Positions 36,012-44,879 are shown, numbered from the stretch's first letter. The stretch: DNA of 64,000 nt from Rhizobium bangladeshense (GCF_017357245.1 NZ_CP071612.1:2545001-2609000), one strand, 5' to 3'. Translations and numbers: made by a program. The notes: generated by a model not told the origin, from the sequence alone.

Positions 36012-36641
36012 TCACCCCTCGAACGGGAGAACCCCTCCCGCGGCATGCAACTCCTCGAGAGTATCAACGTCGATCAGAGCCGCCTCTCCGATTTCCACCT
36101 CGACGCGGGGCACATCATGACCATCAATCAAAAGGCGCGCGCCAACGTCACCCTTGAGATCCTGAATGAGATCCTGCAACCATTCGCGACGGCGCGCACC
36201 ACATGACTGCCGCCATTCTTGCGAAAAGCGTCGATCAGCAGATTGAGATGCAGATCCGTTATCGCAGGCATGTCGGCGAGCGCTATCATGATGCCGTCCG
36301 GCCGATCCTTTTGCGCACGTGCCACTCCGACCCGTAAGGATGCCGCCATGCCCGATGCGTAGTCCTCGTTGCGCACCACCTCGACTGGCAGATCACAGAT
36401 CGCCTTCAGCACTTCGTCATGCCTGTGGCCGGGTGACGACGTAAACGCGGGAACATTGGCAGGATAATACGATAAGGACGGACTTTCGAACCAGAGGGAC
36501 GCCGTCGAAAGTGGCAAGGAGCTTGTGATTCTCTCCTTTGCCCATTCGACTTGATCTCCCTGCCGCTAGGATGACGACGGCAACAGGGAGAGCTGGAATG
36601 ATCCCGGTACCCATTAGTTCCACATGGATATGGTTCGGCAT
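36012..36641 (-). pseudogene. Broken MobA/MocA-like nucleotidyltransferase
   Basis: Minus-strand remnant of a molybdenum-cofactor nucleotidyltransferase. Frame one gives VAVVILAAGRSSRMGKGENH and breaks after RVYVVT. Frame two resumes with GHRHDEVLKAICDLPVEVVR and includes MIALADMPAITDLHL, ending near ANG. Frame three supplies the C terminus, DLKGDVGARLLIDGHDVPRV to VLPFEG. The first break is one extra C in a CCC run at about 36431-36433. The second also lacks some residues that relatives have between the ADMP region and the GDVGAR motif. Two lesions make a sequencing error less likely. No functional full-length product. Confidence 0.8.
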
Positions 36642-37052
36642 GTCCGCTCCGTTTGGGTTTATCGGGAGTGAGGGCAAGGCCCGAACGCTCAGCGCCGGGC
36701 TAGGACGTAGTGCATCCGTTTAAGAAGATTAGATGTCGTTCGTCGCTAAACCCATCTGTCTGGTTCATAAATCCGTGAACTCGCCCCGCTGCCCCCTGGT
36801 CCTCCGAGGCCTTGAACTGGCGCTACAGGGCTCGCGCGCTGGTTCGTAAGACTTGCCGGGCTGCCGTCGCTTCCCAAGAGGTGCAGCCATGAGACCAGGG
36901 TCGGGCGGCGCTGAGATCATTCAATATCGTTGATGCTATCCATAAGCTCTATTCGTTTGAATGATGAGTGCCCGACGCCCATATTAACAGCGTGGACATG
37001 GACGAGCCTCCCATCGGCGACCATGCCTCTGACCCAGGAAAGGAACTGGATA
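36642..37052. other. Intergenic region with a possible structured RNA
   Basis: Between the pseudogene and a DUF1127 gene. No credible ORF. The central 130 bases (36782-36910) have strong, nested inverted repeats, listed separately. Confidence 0.5.
36782..36910. ncRNA. Candidate structured RNA (strand not resolved)
   Basis: A closing stem pairs CCCTGGTC (36794-36801) with GACCAGGG (36893-36900) and continues outward through CGCC/GGCG (36782-36785 with 36907-36910). Inside are CGAG/CTCG plus CC/GG (36805-36811 with 36828-36834) and GGCTGC/GCAGCC (36859-36864 with 36883-36888). This multi-branch layout in a gene-free stretch suggests a non-coding RNA. I could not match it to 6S, SRP or any riboswitch class. 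Confidence 0.4.
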
Positions 37053-37253
37053 ATGACCACGCTCACCTATCGGGGTGGTGGCAAGACCCTCACCTCCGGC
37101 GAAGGCCGCTTCGATCTGGGCCACTACGCCCATAAGTTGATGCTTGCCTGGACGCGCTGGCGGACCGCCCGTGAAATTGAAGCCATGCCCTTTGACGTCC
37201 GCAAGGACATCGGCTGGCCGAGCACCGACGACAGCAAACACCGGACCATGTAA
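37053..37253 (+). CDS. DUF1127 small protein
   Basis: A 66-residue protein from the ATG at 37053 (AGGAAAGGA upstream). The C-terminal half, LMLAWTRWRTAREIEAMPFD followed by VRKDIGWP, is a clear DUF1127 motif with the KDIGW box. DUF1127 proteins are small, abundant, basic proteins in alphaproteobacteria, some with roles in RNA turnover and phosphate or stress responses. This copy is independent of the divergent one at 23647. Confidence 0.85.
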   Translation: MTTLTYRGGGKTLTSGEGRFDLGHYAHKLMLAWTRWRTAREIEAMPFDVRKDIGWPSTDDSKHRTM

Positions 37254-37393
37254 TGAATGCGACATTCCTCCCGAGATGAGGGCGGCGTCTGCCTCGCGCA
37301 ACGCCGCCTTTTTCATCCCCGCTGTGCCGTTCCCAACCGTCTTCGATCCCGAATTTCAGTCGTCTAAAAGCCTGTCCTCCTCCCAGGCCGGCG

Positions 37394-37409
37394 ATTTGAC
37401 CGGTCAAAT
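37394..37409. promoter_or_regulatory. 16-bp perfect palindrome upstream of glxA-like gene
   Basis: ATTTGACCGGTCAAAT, followed directly by a further half-site CCGGTCAA (37411-37418). It lies 115 bases before the AraC-type regulator and is a probable operator, possibly autoregulatory. Confidence 0.6.
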
Positions 37410-37523
37410 TCCGGTCAATGTCGCATATTTGCTCTTCCCGGCCGCATTTTTCCATGCCACTGTCGCTTTTAGGACATCGGCGCGACGCATTCCGCGCAAC
37501 GAATATGTCATCACCCCTCGAGC

Positions 37524-38555
37524 ATGGATTTCGCTATGAACAGGATGCAGATCAAGAAGCGCTCACTGGTCTTCTTTATGGTACCGCAATTCACCATGCT
37601 GCCCTTTTCGGCAGCGGTGGACACCTTGCGCATCGCCAACCGCATGCTCGGCTATCAGGCCTATACCTGGCGGCTCGCCTCGGTCGACGGAGAGAAGGTC
37701 TATTCCTCCTGCGGCATCGGCATCGAGGCGAACTCCTCGCTTGCCGAGGAGCGCCGCCATCTTGGCGGCGAAAACCGTCCCGGCATGGTGCTCGTCTGTT
37801 CCGGCATCGATATCGAGGAATTCAACAACAAATCCGTCAATGCCTGGCTGCGTGAATGCTACAATCGCGGCGTCGCCGTCGGCAGCCTCTGTACGGGCGC
37901 GCATGTGCTGGCACAGGCCGGCCTTCTGAACGGCAAGCGTTGCGCCATCCACTGGGAGAACCTGCCCGGCTTTTCCGAAGCCTTTCCGCAGGCGGAGGTC
38001 TATGCCGATCTCTACGAGGTCGACGGCAATCTCTATACCTGTGCCGGCGGCACCGCCTCGCTCGACATGATGCTGAACCTGATCGGCGAGGATTTCGGTG
38101 AAAGCCTCGTCAACCGCATCTGTGAACAGCACCTGACCGACCGCGTGCGCAACCCGCACGACCGCCAGCGCCTGCCGCTGCGCGCCCGCCTCGGCGTTCA
38201 GAACGCCAAGGTGCTGTCGATCATCGAGCTGATGGAAGGCAATCTCGCCGAGCCGCTGTCGCTGATCGAGATCGCCGATGGCGCCGGTCTCTCCCGCCGC
38301 CAGATCGAACGGCTGTTCCGCCAGGAGATGGGCCGTTCGCCGGCGCGCTACTATCTGGAAATTCGCCTTGACCGCGCGCGCCACCTGCTGGTGCAGTCCT
38401 CGATGCCCGTCGTCGAGGTCGCCGTCGCCTGCGGCTTCGTCTCGGCCTCGCATTTTTCCAAGTGTTATCGCGAACTCTACCACCGCTCGCCGCAGCAGGA
38501 ACGCGCCGAGCGCAAGTTGACGATGGCGACGTCAAGACAGGCGGTCGCGGCGTAG
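37524..38555 (+). CDS. glxA: GlxA/GbdR-type AraC regulator with DJ-1/PfpI domain
   Basis: A 343-residue regulator. Residues about 10-190 form a DJ-1/PfpI-like (class I amidotransferase) domain with the nucleophile-elbow sequence GSLCTGAHVLAQAG and the partner AIHWENLPGFSEAFP. Residues about 225-325 form an AraC double helix-turn-helix (LIEIADGAGLSRRQIERLFR; VVEVAVACGFVSASHFSKCY). Family members of this design respond to quaternary amines or related metabolites. I use the ATG at 37524, but those at 37536 and 37545 are also possible. The GlxA name reflects the rhizobial orthologue group and is moderately sure. Confidence 0.85.
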   Translation: MDFAMNRMQIKKRSLVFFMVPQFTMLPFSAAVDTLRIANRMLGYQAYTWRLASVDGEKVYSSCGIGIEANSSLAEERRHLGGENRPGMVLVCSGIDIEEFNNKSVNAWLRECYNRGVAVGSLCTGAHVLAQAGLLNGKRCAIHWENLPGFSEAFPQAEVYADLYEVDGNLYTCAGGTASLDMMLNLIGEDFGESLVNRICEQHLTDRVRNPHDRQRLPLRARLGVQNAKVLSIIELMEGNLAEPLSLIEIADGAGLSRRQIERLFRQEMGRSPARYYLEIRLDRARHLLVQSSMPVVEVAVACGFVSASHFSKCYRELYHRSPQQERAERKLTMATSRQAVAA

Positions 38556-38631
38556 GCCGCTACGGTGAGAGGCGGCCATCAGTGCGAACGAGGGAGCCTT
38601 GACGTAAGGCGAAGCAACACGGCAAGCAGCT

Positions 38632-39963
38632 CTACTGCGCCGCCTCCTCCGTCATCTTGGCGTCGGAGTAGACCTGGTTACGGCCGCGATGCTTGGCCAT
38701 ATAGAGGAATTGGTCAGCGGCATTCAGGTAGTTTTCGAAAGTTTCGTAGCTGCCGATCTCGGCGATGCCAATCGAGATTGTGACGCCGAGTTCCTCGTCG
38801 TCGGCCGTTACCTTCAGCCGCGAAATATCCGAGCGGATCTCGTCGCAGAGCTTGGTGGCGGCGGCCGAATCCATCTGCGGAAAGAGGATGGCGAACTCCT
38901 CGCCGCCGAGGCGCGAGAGCAGGTTGTCGCTGCCATCGAAGATCGTGAACAGCCTGTTTGCGACTGCCTTCAGCACCTTGTCGCCGATCTCATGCCCGTA
39001 TGTGTCGTTCAGCCGCTTGAAATGGTCGATATCGAGAATGGCAACCGAACTCGGCACTTTCAGCCGCAGGCACTCGTTCACCAGCTTTGGACCGTTATCG
39101 TAGAAATAGCGGCGGTTATAGAGGCCGGTGAGATAGTCGCAGGCGGCAGCAGCCCTCAACTGGCGCATCTGCGCCAGTGTTTCCGCATTGTTGGCGATGC
39201 GGCATTGCAGCTCCTCGGCCACGAAGGGCCGGTAGACGAAGTCGCTGGCGCCGGCCTTGAGGAAACTCGCGGACAGCATGCGATCGTTGGATGAGGAAAC
39301 GCCGATGACGCGCAGCCGGTCCGATCCGAAGCGGTGTCGGATGCGCCGCGTGAGCTCGTAACCGCTCATATCGGGCATGTGATGATCAGTGACGACGAGT
39401 TCGATATCGCTATAGGCTTCGAGCGCAGCCAGCGCCTCGAGCCCTGAGCTTGCCTCGACGACGAGATATTGCTGCGCCTTCAAGAGGTCGACAAGAACCT
39501 GGCGTGCCGAGACGACATCGTCGACGACGAGGACCCGCGTTTTCCGGTTGGAGATCGCGCGGCGTACCGTGGCGACGAGGTTGTCGAGCGCGAACTCATT
39601 GTCCTTCAACACGTAATCGATAACATTGCGCTCCAAGATCTTGTTGCGCGTATTGAGATCGAACGTGGCGGTGAACACGATTGCCGGAATATCGTGTTCG
39701 ATCGTGCAGTCGAGCGCTTCGCCATAGGGCGAATCCGGAAGGTTGAGATCGACGACCGCCATGGTGTAGCCGTGGCTGTCCTCGGCGAGCTCCCTGCGAA
39801 GCGCCTTCAGCGACGAGCAGGATTTGACGGCAAGACCAAGCTCCGTCTGGAACCGGTGGCAGAGCACGGCGGAAAACATTCGGGAATCTTCAACCAGAAG
39901 TATTTTGAGGCCGCTGGAGCGCAGCCCAAGCCCATCCCGCTGAAAATCCGCCTGAAAAGCCAC
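38632..39963 (-). CDS. Diguanylate cyclase with two receiver domains
   Basis: A 443-residue protein from the GTG at 39963, preceded by GGGGGAG. Two receiver domains come first (phosphoacceptor Asp in AVVDLNLPDS and VVTDHHMPDMSG), then a GGDEF domain with an intact active site RLGGEEFAILFP. The RxxD inhibitory site just before it reads DGSD, so product inhibition through the I-site is unlikely. It makes the second messenger c-di-GMP. It lies 180 bases downstream of a second two-receiver protein on the same strand, and the receivers of the two proteins resemble each other, so they probably act in one signalling pathway. Confidence 0.92.
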   Translation of the reverse strand: MAFQADFQRDGLGLRSSGLKILLVEDSRMFSAVLCHRFQTELGLAVKSCSSLKALRRELAEDSHGYTMAVVDLNLPDSPYGEALDCTIEHDIPAIVFTATFDLNTRNKILERNVIDYVLKDNEFALDNLVATVRRAISNRKTRVLVVDDVVSARQVLVDLLKAQQYLVVEASSGLEALAALEAYSDIELVVTDHHMPDMSGYELTRRIRHRFGSDRLRVIGVSSSNDRMLSASFLKAGASDFVYRPFVAEELQCRIANNAETLAQMRQLRAAAACDYLTGLYNRRYFYDNGPKLVNECLRLKVPSSVAILDIDHFKRLNDTYGHEIGDKVLKAVANRLFTIFDGSDNLLSRLGGEEFAILFPQMDSAAATKLCDEIRSDISRLKVTADDEELGVTISIGIAEIGSYETFENYLNAADQFLYMAKHRGRNQVYSDAKMTEEAAQ

Positions 39964-40143
39964 AGCCGCTACTCCCCCATGCGCCTGACGGGCTCGACTC
40001 GGCCCTCCTCCCGGCGCGGCGGACGATAGCCGAGAGGCCCGTCCGCGTGAAGGGGACAAATATTCTGATTACCTGTAATTGCAAAAATCCGGCCTCCGGC
40101 AGCGACGATCGCCCCAGGCTTCATCGCAATCCTGGAAGAGCCG

Positions 40144-40974
40144 TCAGGCAACCGCCCGCTCCTTGCGCATTGACTGGATCTGCAGCAGCGTGTCGAGGTT
40201 CTGGTTGACGCGGCAGTAGAACTCCTCGTCGATGAACGGGCGTAGCATGAAGTCATTGCCGCCCGCCTTCAGGAACCGGGCCGAAAGCAGCCTGTTCGAT
40301 GAGGAGGAAACACCGATAATGCGCAATTCGTGCGAGCCGATATGGGCCCGGATCCGCCGCGTCAGTTCGAAGCCATCTATATCGGGCATATTGTAATCGG
40401 TGATCATCAGGCCGATGTCGCGATTGGCCTTCAGGATCTCCAGCGCCTTGGCGCCATTTTCGGCGGTGCTGACTCGGAAATTATAGCGCTTCAGCCGACT
40501 CGACAGCAGCGCGCGCGCCGTCGCGCTGTCGTCGACGATCAGCACGTGATGGCGATGATTGGTCAGGAACCGGCAGATCGACTCCGCCAGAAGGTCGACG
40601 GCGAAGATATTGTCCTTGAGGATATAGTCGACGATGTCCTTGGCGATCAGCTTGTCCCGCATGCCTTCATGGAAGGTGCCGGTGAAGACGATCGTCGGGA
40701 TCGAGAGGTCGACCAGATATTCGAGCGCTTCGCCGTTTTCGGCGCCGGGCAGATTGATATTCGAGATCGCCAGCGTGATCGGATCGGACGATTTGTCGTA
40801 AGAGAACTGCAGGTCCTCGAAGTTGCGGCAGATCTCGACCTCTATGTCGAACAACTCCTTGAGGCGTTTGCTGATCATCGAGGTGAATACGTTTGAATCT
40901 TCCGCGACAATAATGCGCGCGCCGGCAAACATCTCTCCGGAATATTGCATCCCCGAAATACCTAAAAATGCCAT
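40144..40974 (-). CDS. Two-receiver response regulator with degenerate first receiver
   Basis: A 276-residue protein from the ATG at 40974. Two receiver domains without an output domain. The second has the phosphoacceptor in GLMITDYNMPDIDG. The first reads TLAISNINLPGAENG where the partner diguanylate cyclase reads AVVDLNLPDSPYG, so the acceptor Asp is replaced by Asn. The N-terminal receiver should therefore not be phosphorylated at the usual place. It probably acts with the cyclase gene downstream. Confidence 0.88.
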   Translation of the reverse strand: MAFLGISGMQYSGEMFAGARIIVAEDSNVFTSMISKRLKELFDIEVEICRNFEDLQFSYDKSSDPITLAISNINLPGAENGEALEYLVDLSIPTIVFTGTFHEGMRDKLIAKDIVDYILKDNIFAVDLLAESICRFLTNHRHHVLIVDDSATARALLSSRLKRYNFRVSTAENGAKALEILKANRDIGLMITDYNMPDIDGFELTRRIRAHIGSHELRIIGVSSSSNRLLSARFLKAGGNDFMLRPFIDEEFYCRVNQNLDTLLQIQSMRKERAVA

Positions 40975-41212
40975 CGCTAAGCCTTCAATAAAAAATCCAT
41001 CACCGCTCAAACCGATACGTCAATTGCTTTGACTAATGATTAATCAGAGCCGGGACAGGAAAAGAAGAAGCTGCCAGACGGGAACCGCTTTCGATTTCTT
41101 GCGGATATGCTTAAGAAAAGGGACGTAGACGAAGCTTTCGCCGACAACCGGCGGCAGACTCCTCCAAGAGGTTATAAGGAGCCATCCGCCGCCCCAGCAG
41201 CAGAGGTCCGCC

Positions 41213-42196
41213 ATGATCGGATTGGATTGGGTGATCGAATGGCTTCTTGATTCCGATCCGGCGATCCGCTGGCAGGTGATGCGCGACCTCATCGACGCTC
41301 CGGCGCGGGAATGGATGGCCGAGCGGGCCAAAGTTGAAACCGAAGGCTGGGGCGCGAAGCTCCTCTCCTTTCAGGACGAAGACGGGCAATGGGCGGGTGG
41401 CGCCTTTCTGCCCGCCGAATTCGATCCCCATGAATGGCGCGAGCACGGCCAGCCTTGGACGGCCACGACATTTTCGCTGTCGCAACTGCGAGAGTTCGGT
41501 CTCGACCCGTCATCGGAACGCGCCGGGCGCACCGTCGCGTTGATCGGCGCCAACGCCCGTTGGGAAGAAGGTGGCCAACCCTATTGGGAGGGGGAGGTCG
41601 AGGAATGCATCAACGGCCGGACCGTGGCAGACGGCGCCTATTTTGGCATCGACGTCTCCTCCATCGTCGAGAGGCTTACCGGCGAGCGCCTCGACGACGG
41701 CGGCTGGAACTGCGAACGAGCCCGCGGTTCTCTTCGCTCCTCCTTCGCCAGCACTATCAACGTGCTGGAAGGCTTACTGGAATTCGAAAGATCGACGGGC
41801 GGCACGCCACTGTCCCGCGAGGCGCGCAGCACGGGTGAGAACTTCCTGCTTGAACGCAACCTATTTCGACGCCTCGGCACCGGCGAACCGGCAGACGAAC
41901 GCTTCCTGCACTTCCTCCACCCCAATCGCTGGCGCTACGACATCCTGCGTGCGCTCGACTACTTCAGGTCAAGCGCCATACTGACCGGCGCCGACCCCGA
42001 TCCTCGCCTCGGCGAGGCGATAGACCATCTCCGTTCAAGGCGTTTACAGGACGGCCGATGGCCGATCGACTGGCGCCTGCCGGGACGCGTCTGGTTCCAT
42101 GTAGACGAGGAGCAAGGTCAGCCTTCGCGCTGGATAACGCTGCGGGCGATGCGGGTGCTCAGATGGTGGGATACTCAGGCATCAATCAGAGCCTGA
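41213..42196 (+). CDS. Predicted alpha/alpha-toroid protein (terpenoid cyclase-like fold)
   Basis: A 327-residue soluble protein with repeated helical units rich in Trp and DGxW/GG motifs (EDGQWAGGAF, RLQDGRWPIDW), as in the prenyltransferase/squalene-cyclase toroid fold. No DxDD or other catalytic motif of a known cyclase is clear, so enzyme activity is not assigned. It stands alone between the receiver genes and the arsenic operon. Confidence 0.65.
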   Translation: MIGLDWVIEWLLDSDPAIRWQVMRDLIDAPAREWMAERAKVETEGWGAKLLSFQDEDGQWAGGAFLPAEFDPHEWREHGQPWTATTFSLSQLREFGLDPSSERAGRTVALIGANARWEEGGQPYWEGEVEECINGRTVADGAYFGIDVSSIVERLTGERLDDGGWNCERARGSLRSSFASTINVLEGLLEFERSTGGTPLSREARSTGENFLLERNLFRRLGTGEPADERFLHFLHPNRWRYDILRALDYFRSSAILTGADPDPRLGEAIDHLRSRRLQDGRWPIDWRLPGRVWFHVDEEQGQPSRWITLRAMRVLRWWDTQASIRA

Positions 42197-42308
42197 CCGC
42201 AAATCCGGCGACGGCAGAAAATGGCCCATGGCGTCTCGCCGATATCGGGCTAATTGACGACACCGTGCAGATCATTGAATAGAAACCCAAGCCCAGGCAT
42301 ATGCGATC

Positions 42309-42833
42309 CTAGGCGCAGCAACGGCTCCCCGCCGCCGACGGGCTGCAGCAGCCGACGGCCTTCCTGTCCTCCTGGGCGAGCCAGCGATCGCGCGGCTTGC
42401 AGCTTGCCGGCCGCGGCGAAAGCGAAACATGGATGGCGCCGGAACGCAAGATTGGCATCCCCGCACGATAGAGCTGTATCGGCCGGATGCCGTCGCTGAC
42501 TTCGAAAGTGAGCTTGGCGTTGCCGTCCAACTCCACATGTTCAGTGACCTTTCGGATGATCGTGTGAACTTTGCCGGCCGACATATGCGTGCGCTGGTCT
42601 TCATCGATATCCCAAAGCTGAATGAAAATTTCCATCCATGCTTCTGGATTGGCGCCGCAATCCAGCGCCGCGAATTGGCCCGCCTTCACCTCGGTGACAT
42701 GATAGCCAGGCTTCACCGCCCGGCCTTCGTAATGGAAAACCAGCGGCGCCTCCTTGTCGTGGGAGAGCGCATTAAGCAGCAGACCGAGGCTGATTTCGTC
42801 CGCCTGACTTTTATTGTTGTCGATTGCACTCAT
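42309..42833 (-). CDS. DUF6428-like protein with Cys-rich C terminus, ars-linked
   Basis: A 174-residue protein from the ATG at 42833; the longer frame is antisense to arsR. The main part (LVFHYEGRAVKPGYHVTEVK; LTFEVSDGIRPIQLYRAG) fits the DUF6428 family often found beside arsR genes. The tail carries paired cysteines, GCCSPSAAGSRCCA, a possible metal(loid) site. It is divergent from arsR, 42 bases away, and so is likely controlled by it. Confidence 0.75.
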   Translation of the reverse strand: MSAIDNNKSQADEISLGLLLNALSHDKEAPLVFHYEGRAVKPGYHVTEVKAGQFAALDCGANPEAWMEIFIQLWDIDEDQRTHMSAGKVHTIIRKVTEHVELDGNAKLTFEVSDGIRPIQLYRAGMPILRSGAIHVSLSPRPASCKPRDRWLAQEDRKAVGCCSPSAAGSRCCA

Positions 42834-42857
42834 CTGCGCTAATCCTCGTTTCAACGA

Positions 42858-42873
42858 TTCAAGGATTATTGAA
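42858..42873. promoter_or_regulatory. Putative ArsR operator
   Basis: TTCAA, six bases, TTGAA: an inverted repeat in the 42-base gap between the divergent DUF6428 and arsR genes, ending two bases before the arsR start. Confidence 0.6.
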
Positions 42874-42875
42874 AT

Positions 42876-43232
42876 ATGGATCAACGTCAAGCCCTCGCCG
42901 CATTCGGCGCCCTGTCGCAGGAAACGCGCCTTCACATCATCCGCATGCTCGTCGTCTCGGGCCCTGACGGAATGGCGGCGGGCTCCATCGCCGAAAAGGC
43001 GGAGGTTTCGCCGTCCAACGTCTCCTTCCACCTGAAGGAGCTGGAGCGATCCGGGCTGATTACCCAGCAGCGTGAATCGCGCTCGATCATCTACACCGCC
43101 AACTACGATGCGCTCGGCAGCCTGATCCGTTTCCTGATGGAGGATTGTTGCGGCGGAAACGCGGAAATCTGCGCGCCCGCCGCCGTAGTTGTTGCATGCT
43201 GTGCACCTGCAACCAAGGAGGGACTGCAATGA
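42876..43232 (+). CDS. arsR: ArsR-family arsenic repressor
   Basis: A 118-residue winged-helix repressor (VSPSNVSFHLKELERSGLIT is the recognition region). Metalloid-binding cysteines lie in the C-terminal part: EDCCGGNAEIC and VACCAP. This C-terminal type binds As(III) away from the DNA helix. First gene of the arsenic operon; overlaps the arsC start by 4 bases. Confidence 0.92.
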   Translation: MDQRQALAAFGALSQETRLHIIRMLVVSGPDGMAAGSIAEKAEVSPSNVSFHLKELERSGLITQQRESRSIIYTANYDALGSLIRFLMEDCCGGNAEICAPAAVVVACCAPATKEGLQ

Positions 43233-43759
43233 CCACTGACCGCGCTTATAACGTGCTCTTTCTTTGCACCGCCAATTCTTCCCGCTCGATTATGGCCGAA
43301 TCCATCCTGGAGGCGGAAGGCAAGGGCCGGTTCAAGGCCCATTCAGCCGGCAGCCAGCCGAAAGGCGAGGTCAATCCTCTGGCCCTGAAGGAGCTGCAGG
43401 CATTGGGTTACCCCGCGACCGGCTTCCGATCTAAGAGTTGGGACGAGTTCGCCAAGCCCGGCGCACCACAGATGGACTTCATCTTCACCGTCTGCGACAC
43501 CGCCCACGGCGAAGCCTGTCCCGTCTGGATCGGCCATCCGATGACCGCTCACTGGGGCGTCGAGGATCCGGCCGCCGTCGAGGGCAGCGACGTCGAGAAG
43601 GGCCGCGCCTTCGCCCAGGCCGCCCGCTTCCTCAAGAACCGGATCATGGCCTTCCTCAGCCTGCCCTTGTCGTCGATCGACAAGCTGGCGCTGGAGCAGC
43701 ATTTGCACCAGATCGGCGCGATGGAAGGCACAACCGCAAAACCGGCAGGGGCTGGCTGA
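43229..43759 (+). CDS. arsC: Arsenate reductase, low-MW phosphatase (thioredoxin) type
   Basis: A 176-residue reductase of the low-molecular-weight tyrosine phosphatase fold. The phosphate loop is FLCTANSSRS at about residues 11-20, followed by the distal segment DFIFTVCDTAHGEACPVW with the additional cysteines used for electron relay. It reduces As(V) to As(III). The start at 43229 overlaps the arsR stop; a longer frame upstream is antisense-like and rejected. Overlaps aqpS by one base (TGATG). Confidence 0.93.
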   Translation: MTTDRAYNVLFLCTANSSRSIMAESILEAEGKGRFKAHSAGSQPKGEVNPLALKELQALGYPATGFRSKSWDEFAKPGAPQMDFIFTVCDTAHGEACPVWIGHPMTAHWGVEDPAAVEGSDVEKGRAFAQAARFLKNRIMAFLSLPLSSIDKLALEQHLHQIGAMEGTTAKPAGAG

Positions 43760-44460
43760 TGGCGTCGTTCGATCTGCCGCGCCGGCTGGTCGCAGAGGCC
43801 TTCGGCACCGCCATGCTGGTCGCAACGGTCGTCGGATCGGGCATCATGGCGACATCATTGACCGAGGATGTCGGCCTCGCCCTCCTCGGAAATACGCTTG
43901 CGACCGGAGCGATCCTGGTTGTGCTGATCACCGTCCTTGGACCGATCTCCGGCGCCCATTTCAATCCGGCCGTCTCACTGATCTTCGCCATGTCGCGTTC
44001 CCTGCCGAAACGCGAGCTCGGCGGCTATGTGCTGGCGCAGATCGCCGGAGGCGTGGCAGGGACGATCGCCGCTCACCTGATGTTTGCACTCCCGCTTCTG
44101 GAGATGTCGAGCAAGGTCCGCACCGGCGGCCCGCAATGGTTTTCCGAGGGTATCGCGACCTTCGGCCTCGTCTCGGTCATTCTCGCCGGTATCCGCTTCG
44201 AGCAGAAGGCAGTTCCATGGCTGGTCGGGCTTTACATTACCGCCGCCTACTGGTTCACCGCCTCGACCTCCTTCGCCAATCCGGCGGTTGCTCTCGCCCG
44301 CTCCCTGACCGACACCTTCTCCGGCATCCGCCCGGTCGATCTCCCGGGTTTCTGGATCGCCGAAATCATCGGCGCGGTTGCTGCTCTCTTGCTGTTCACC
44401 TGGCTGCTGCAGCCAGCCGAAACATCCTCATCAACCCTGCCATCAGAGGCGAAGCTATGA
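43759..44460 (+). CDS. aqpS: Aquaglyceroporin AqpS, arsenite channel
   Basis: A 233-residue MIP-family channel with six helices and two NPA boxes, HFNPAVSL and FANPAVALARS. In Sinorhizobium, AqpS in the ars operon lets As(III) formed by ArsC leave the cell, in place of an ArsB or Acr3 pump. The same arrangement is seen here: it sits directly between two arsenate reductase genes and no arsB/acr3 is present. Confidence 0.93.
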   Translation: MASFDLPRRLVAEAFGTAMLVATVVGSGIMATSLTEDVGLALLGNTLATGAILVVLITVLGPISGAHFNPAVSLIFAMSRSLPKRELGGYVLAQIAGGVAGTIAAHLMFALPLLEMSSKVRTGGPQWFSEGIATFGLVSVILAGIRFEQKAVPWLVGLYITAAYWFTASTSFANPAVALARSLTDTFSGIRPVDLPGFWIAEIIGAVAALLLFTWLLQPAETSSSTLPSEAKL

Positions 44461-44879
44461 ACGTCACCATCTATCACAATCCCGGCTGCGGCACGTCGCG
44501 CAACACTCTGGCGATGATCCGCAATGCCGGCATCGAGCCTGATATCATCGAATATGTTAAGAACCCGCCATCGCGCGAGGAATTGGCGAAAATGATAGTC
44601 GATGCCGGCCTCACGGTGCGCCAGGCCATCCGCGAGAAAGATACGCCCTATGCCGAACTCGGCCTCGACAATCCTGATCTGACCGACGATCAGCTTCTCG
44701 ACGCCATGCTGGCGCAGCCAATCCTGATCAACCGGCCCTTCGTCGTCACGCCGCTCGGCACACGCCTTTCGCGACCGTCCGAGGTGGTCCTGGAAATCCT
44801 GCCGGAGACGCACAAGGGACCATTCACAAAGGAAGACGGCGAAAAGGTGCTCGATGCCGAAGGCAAGCGCGTTGTCTGA
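44457..44879 (+). CDS. arsC: Arsenate reductase, glutaredoxin type
   Basis: A 140-residue thioredoxin-fold ArsC of the E. coli type, with the catalytic cysteine in [11 protein letters not shown] (about residues 9-19) and the later [15 protein letters not shown] arginines that bind arsenate. It is unrelated in fold to the arsC two genes upstream. It overlaps aqpS by 4 bases. Confidence 0.93.
   Translation: MNVTIYHNPGCGTSRNTLAMIRNAGIEPDIIEYVKNPPSREELAKMIVDAGLTVRQAIREKDTPYAELGLDNPDLTDDQLLDAMLAQPILINRPFVVTPLGTRLSRPSEVVLEILPETHKGPFTKEDGEKVLDAEGKRVV

Noticed and set aside
36006..36206. Small plus-strand frame over the MocA-like remnant
   Set aside because: Antisense to recognisable nucleotidyltransferase sequence.
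36782..36910. 6S RNA or SRP RNA identity for the structured region
   Set aside because: The SRP apical GGAAGCAGCC-type loop is missing and the fold is multi-branched rather than one long 6S hairpin. Left as an unassigned candidate.
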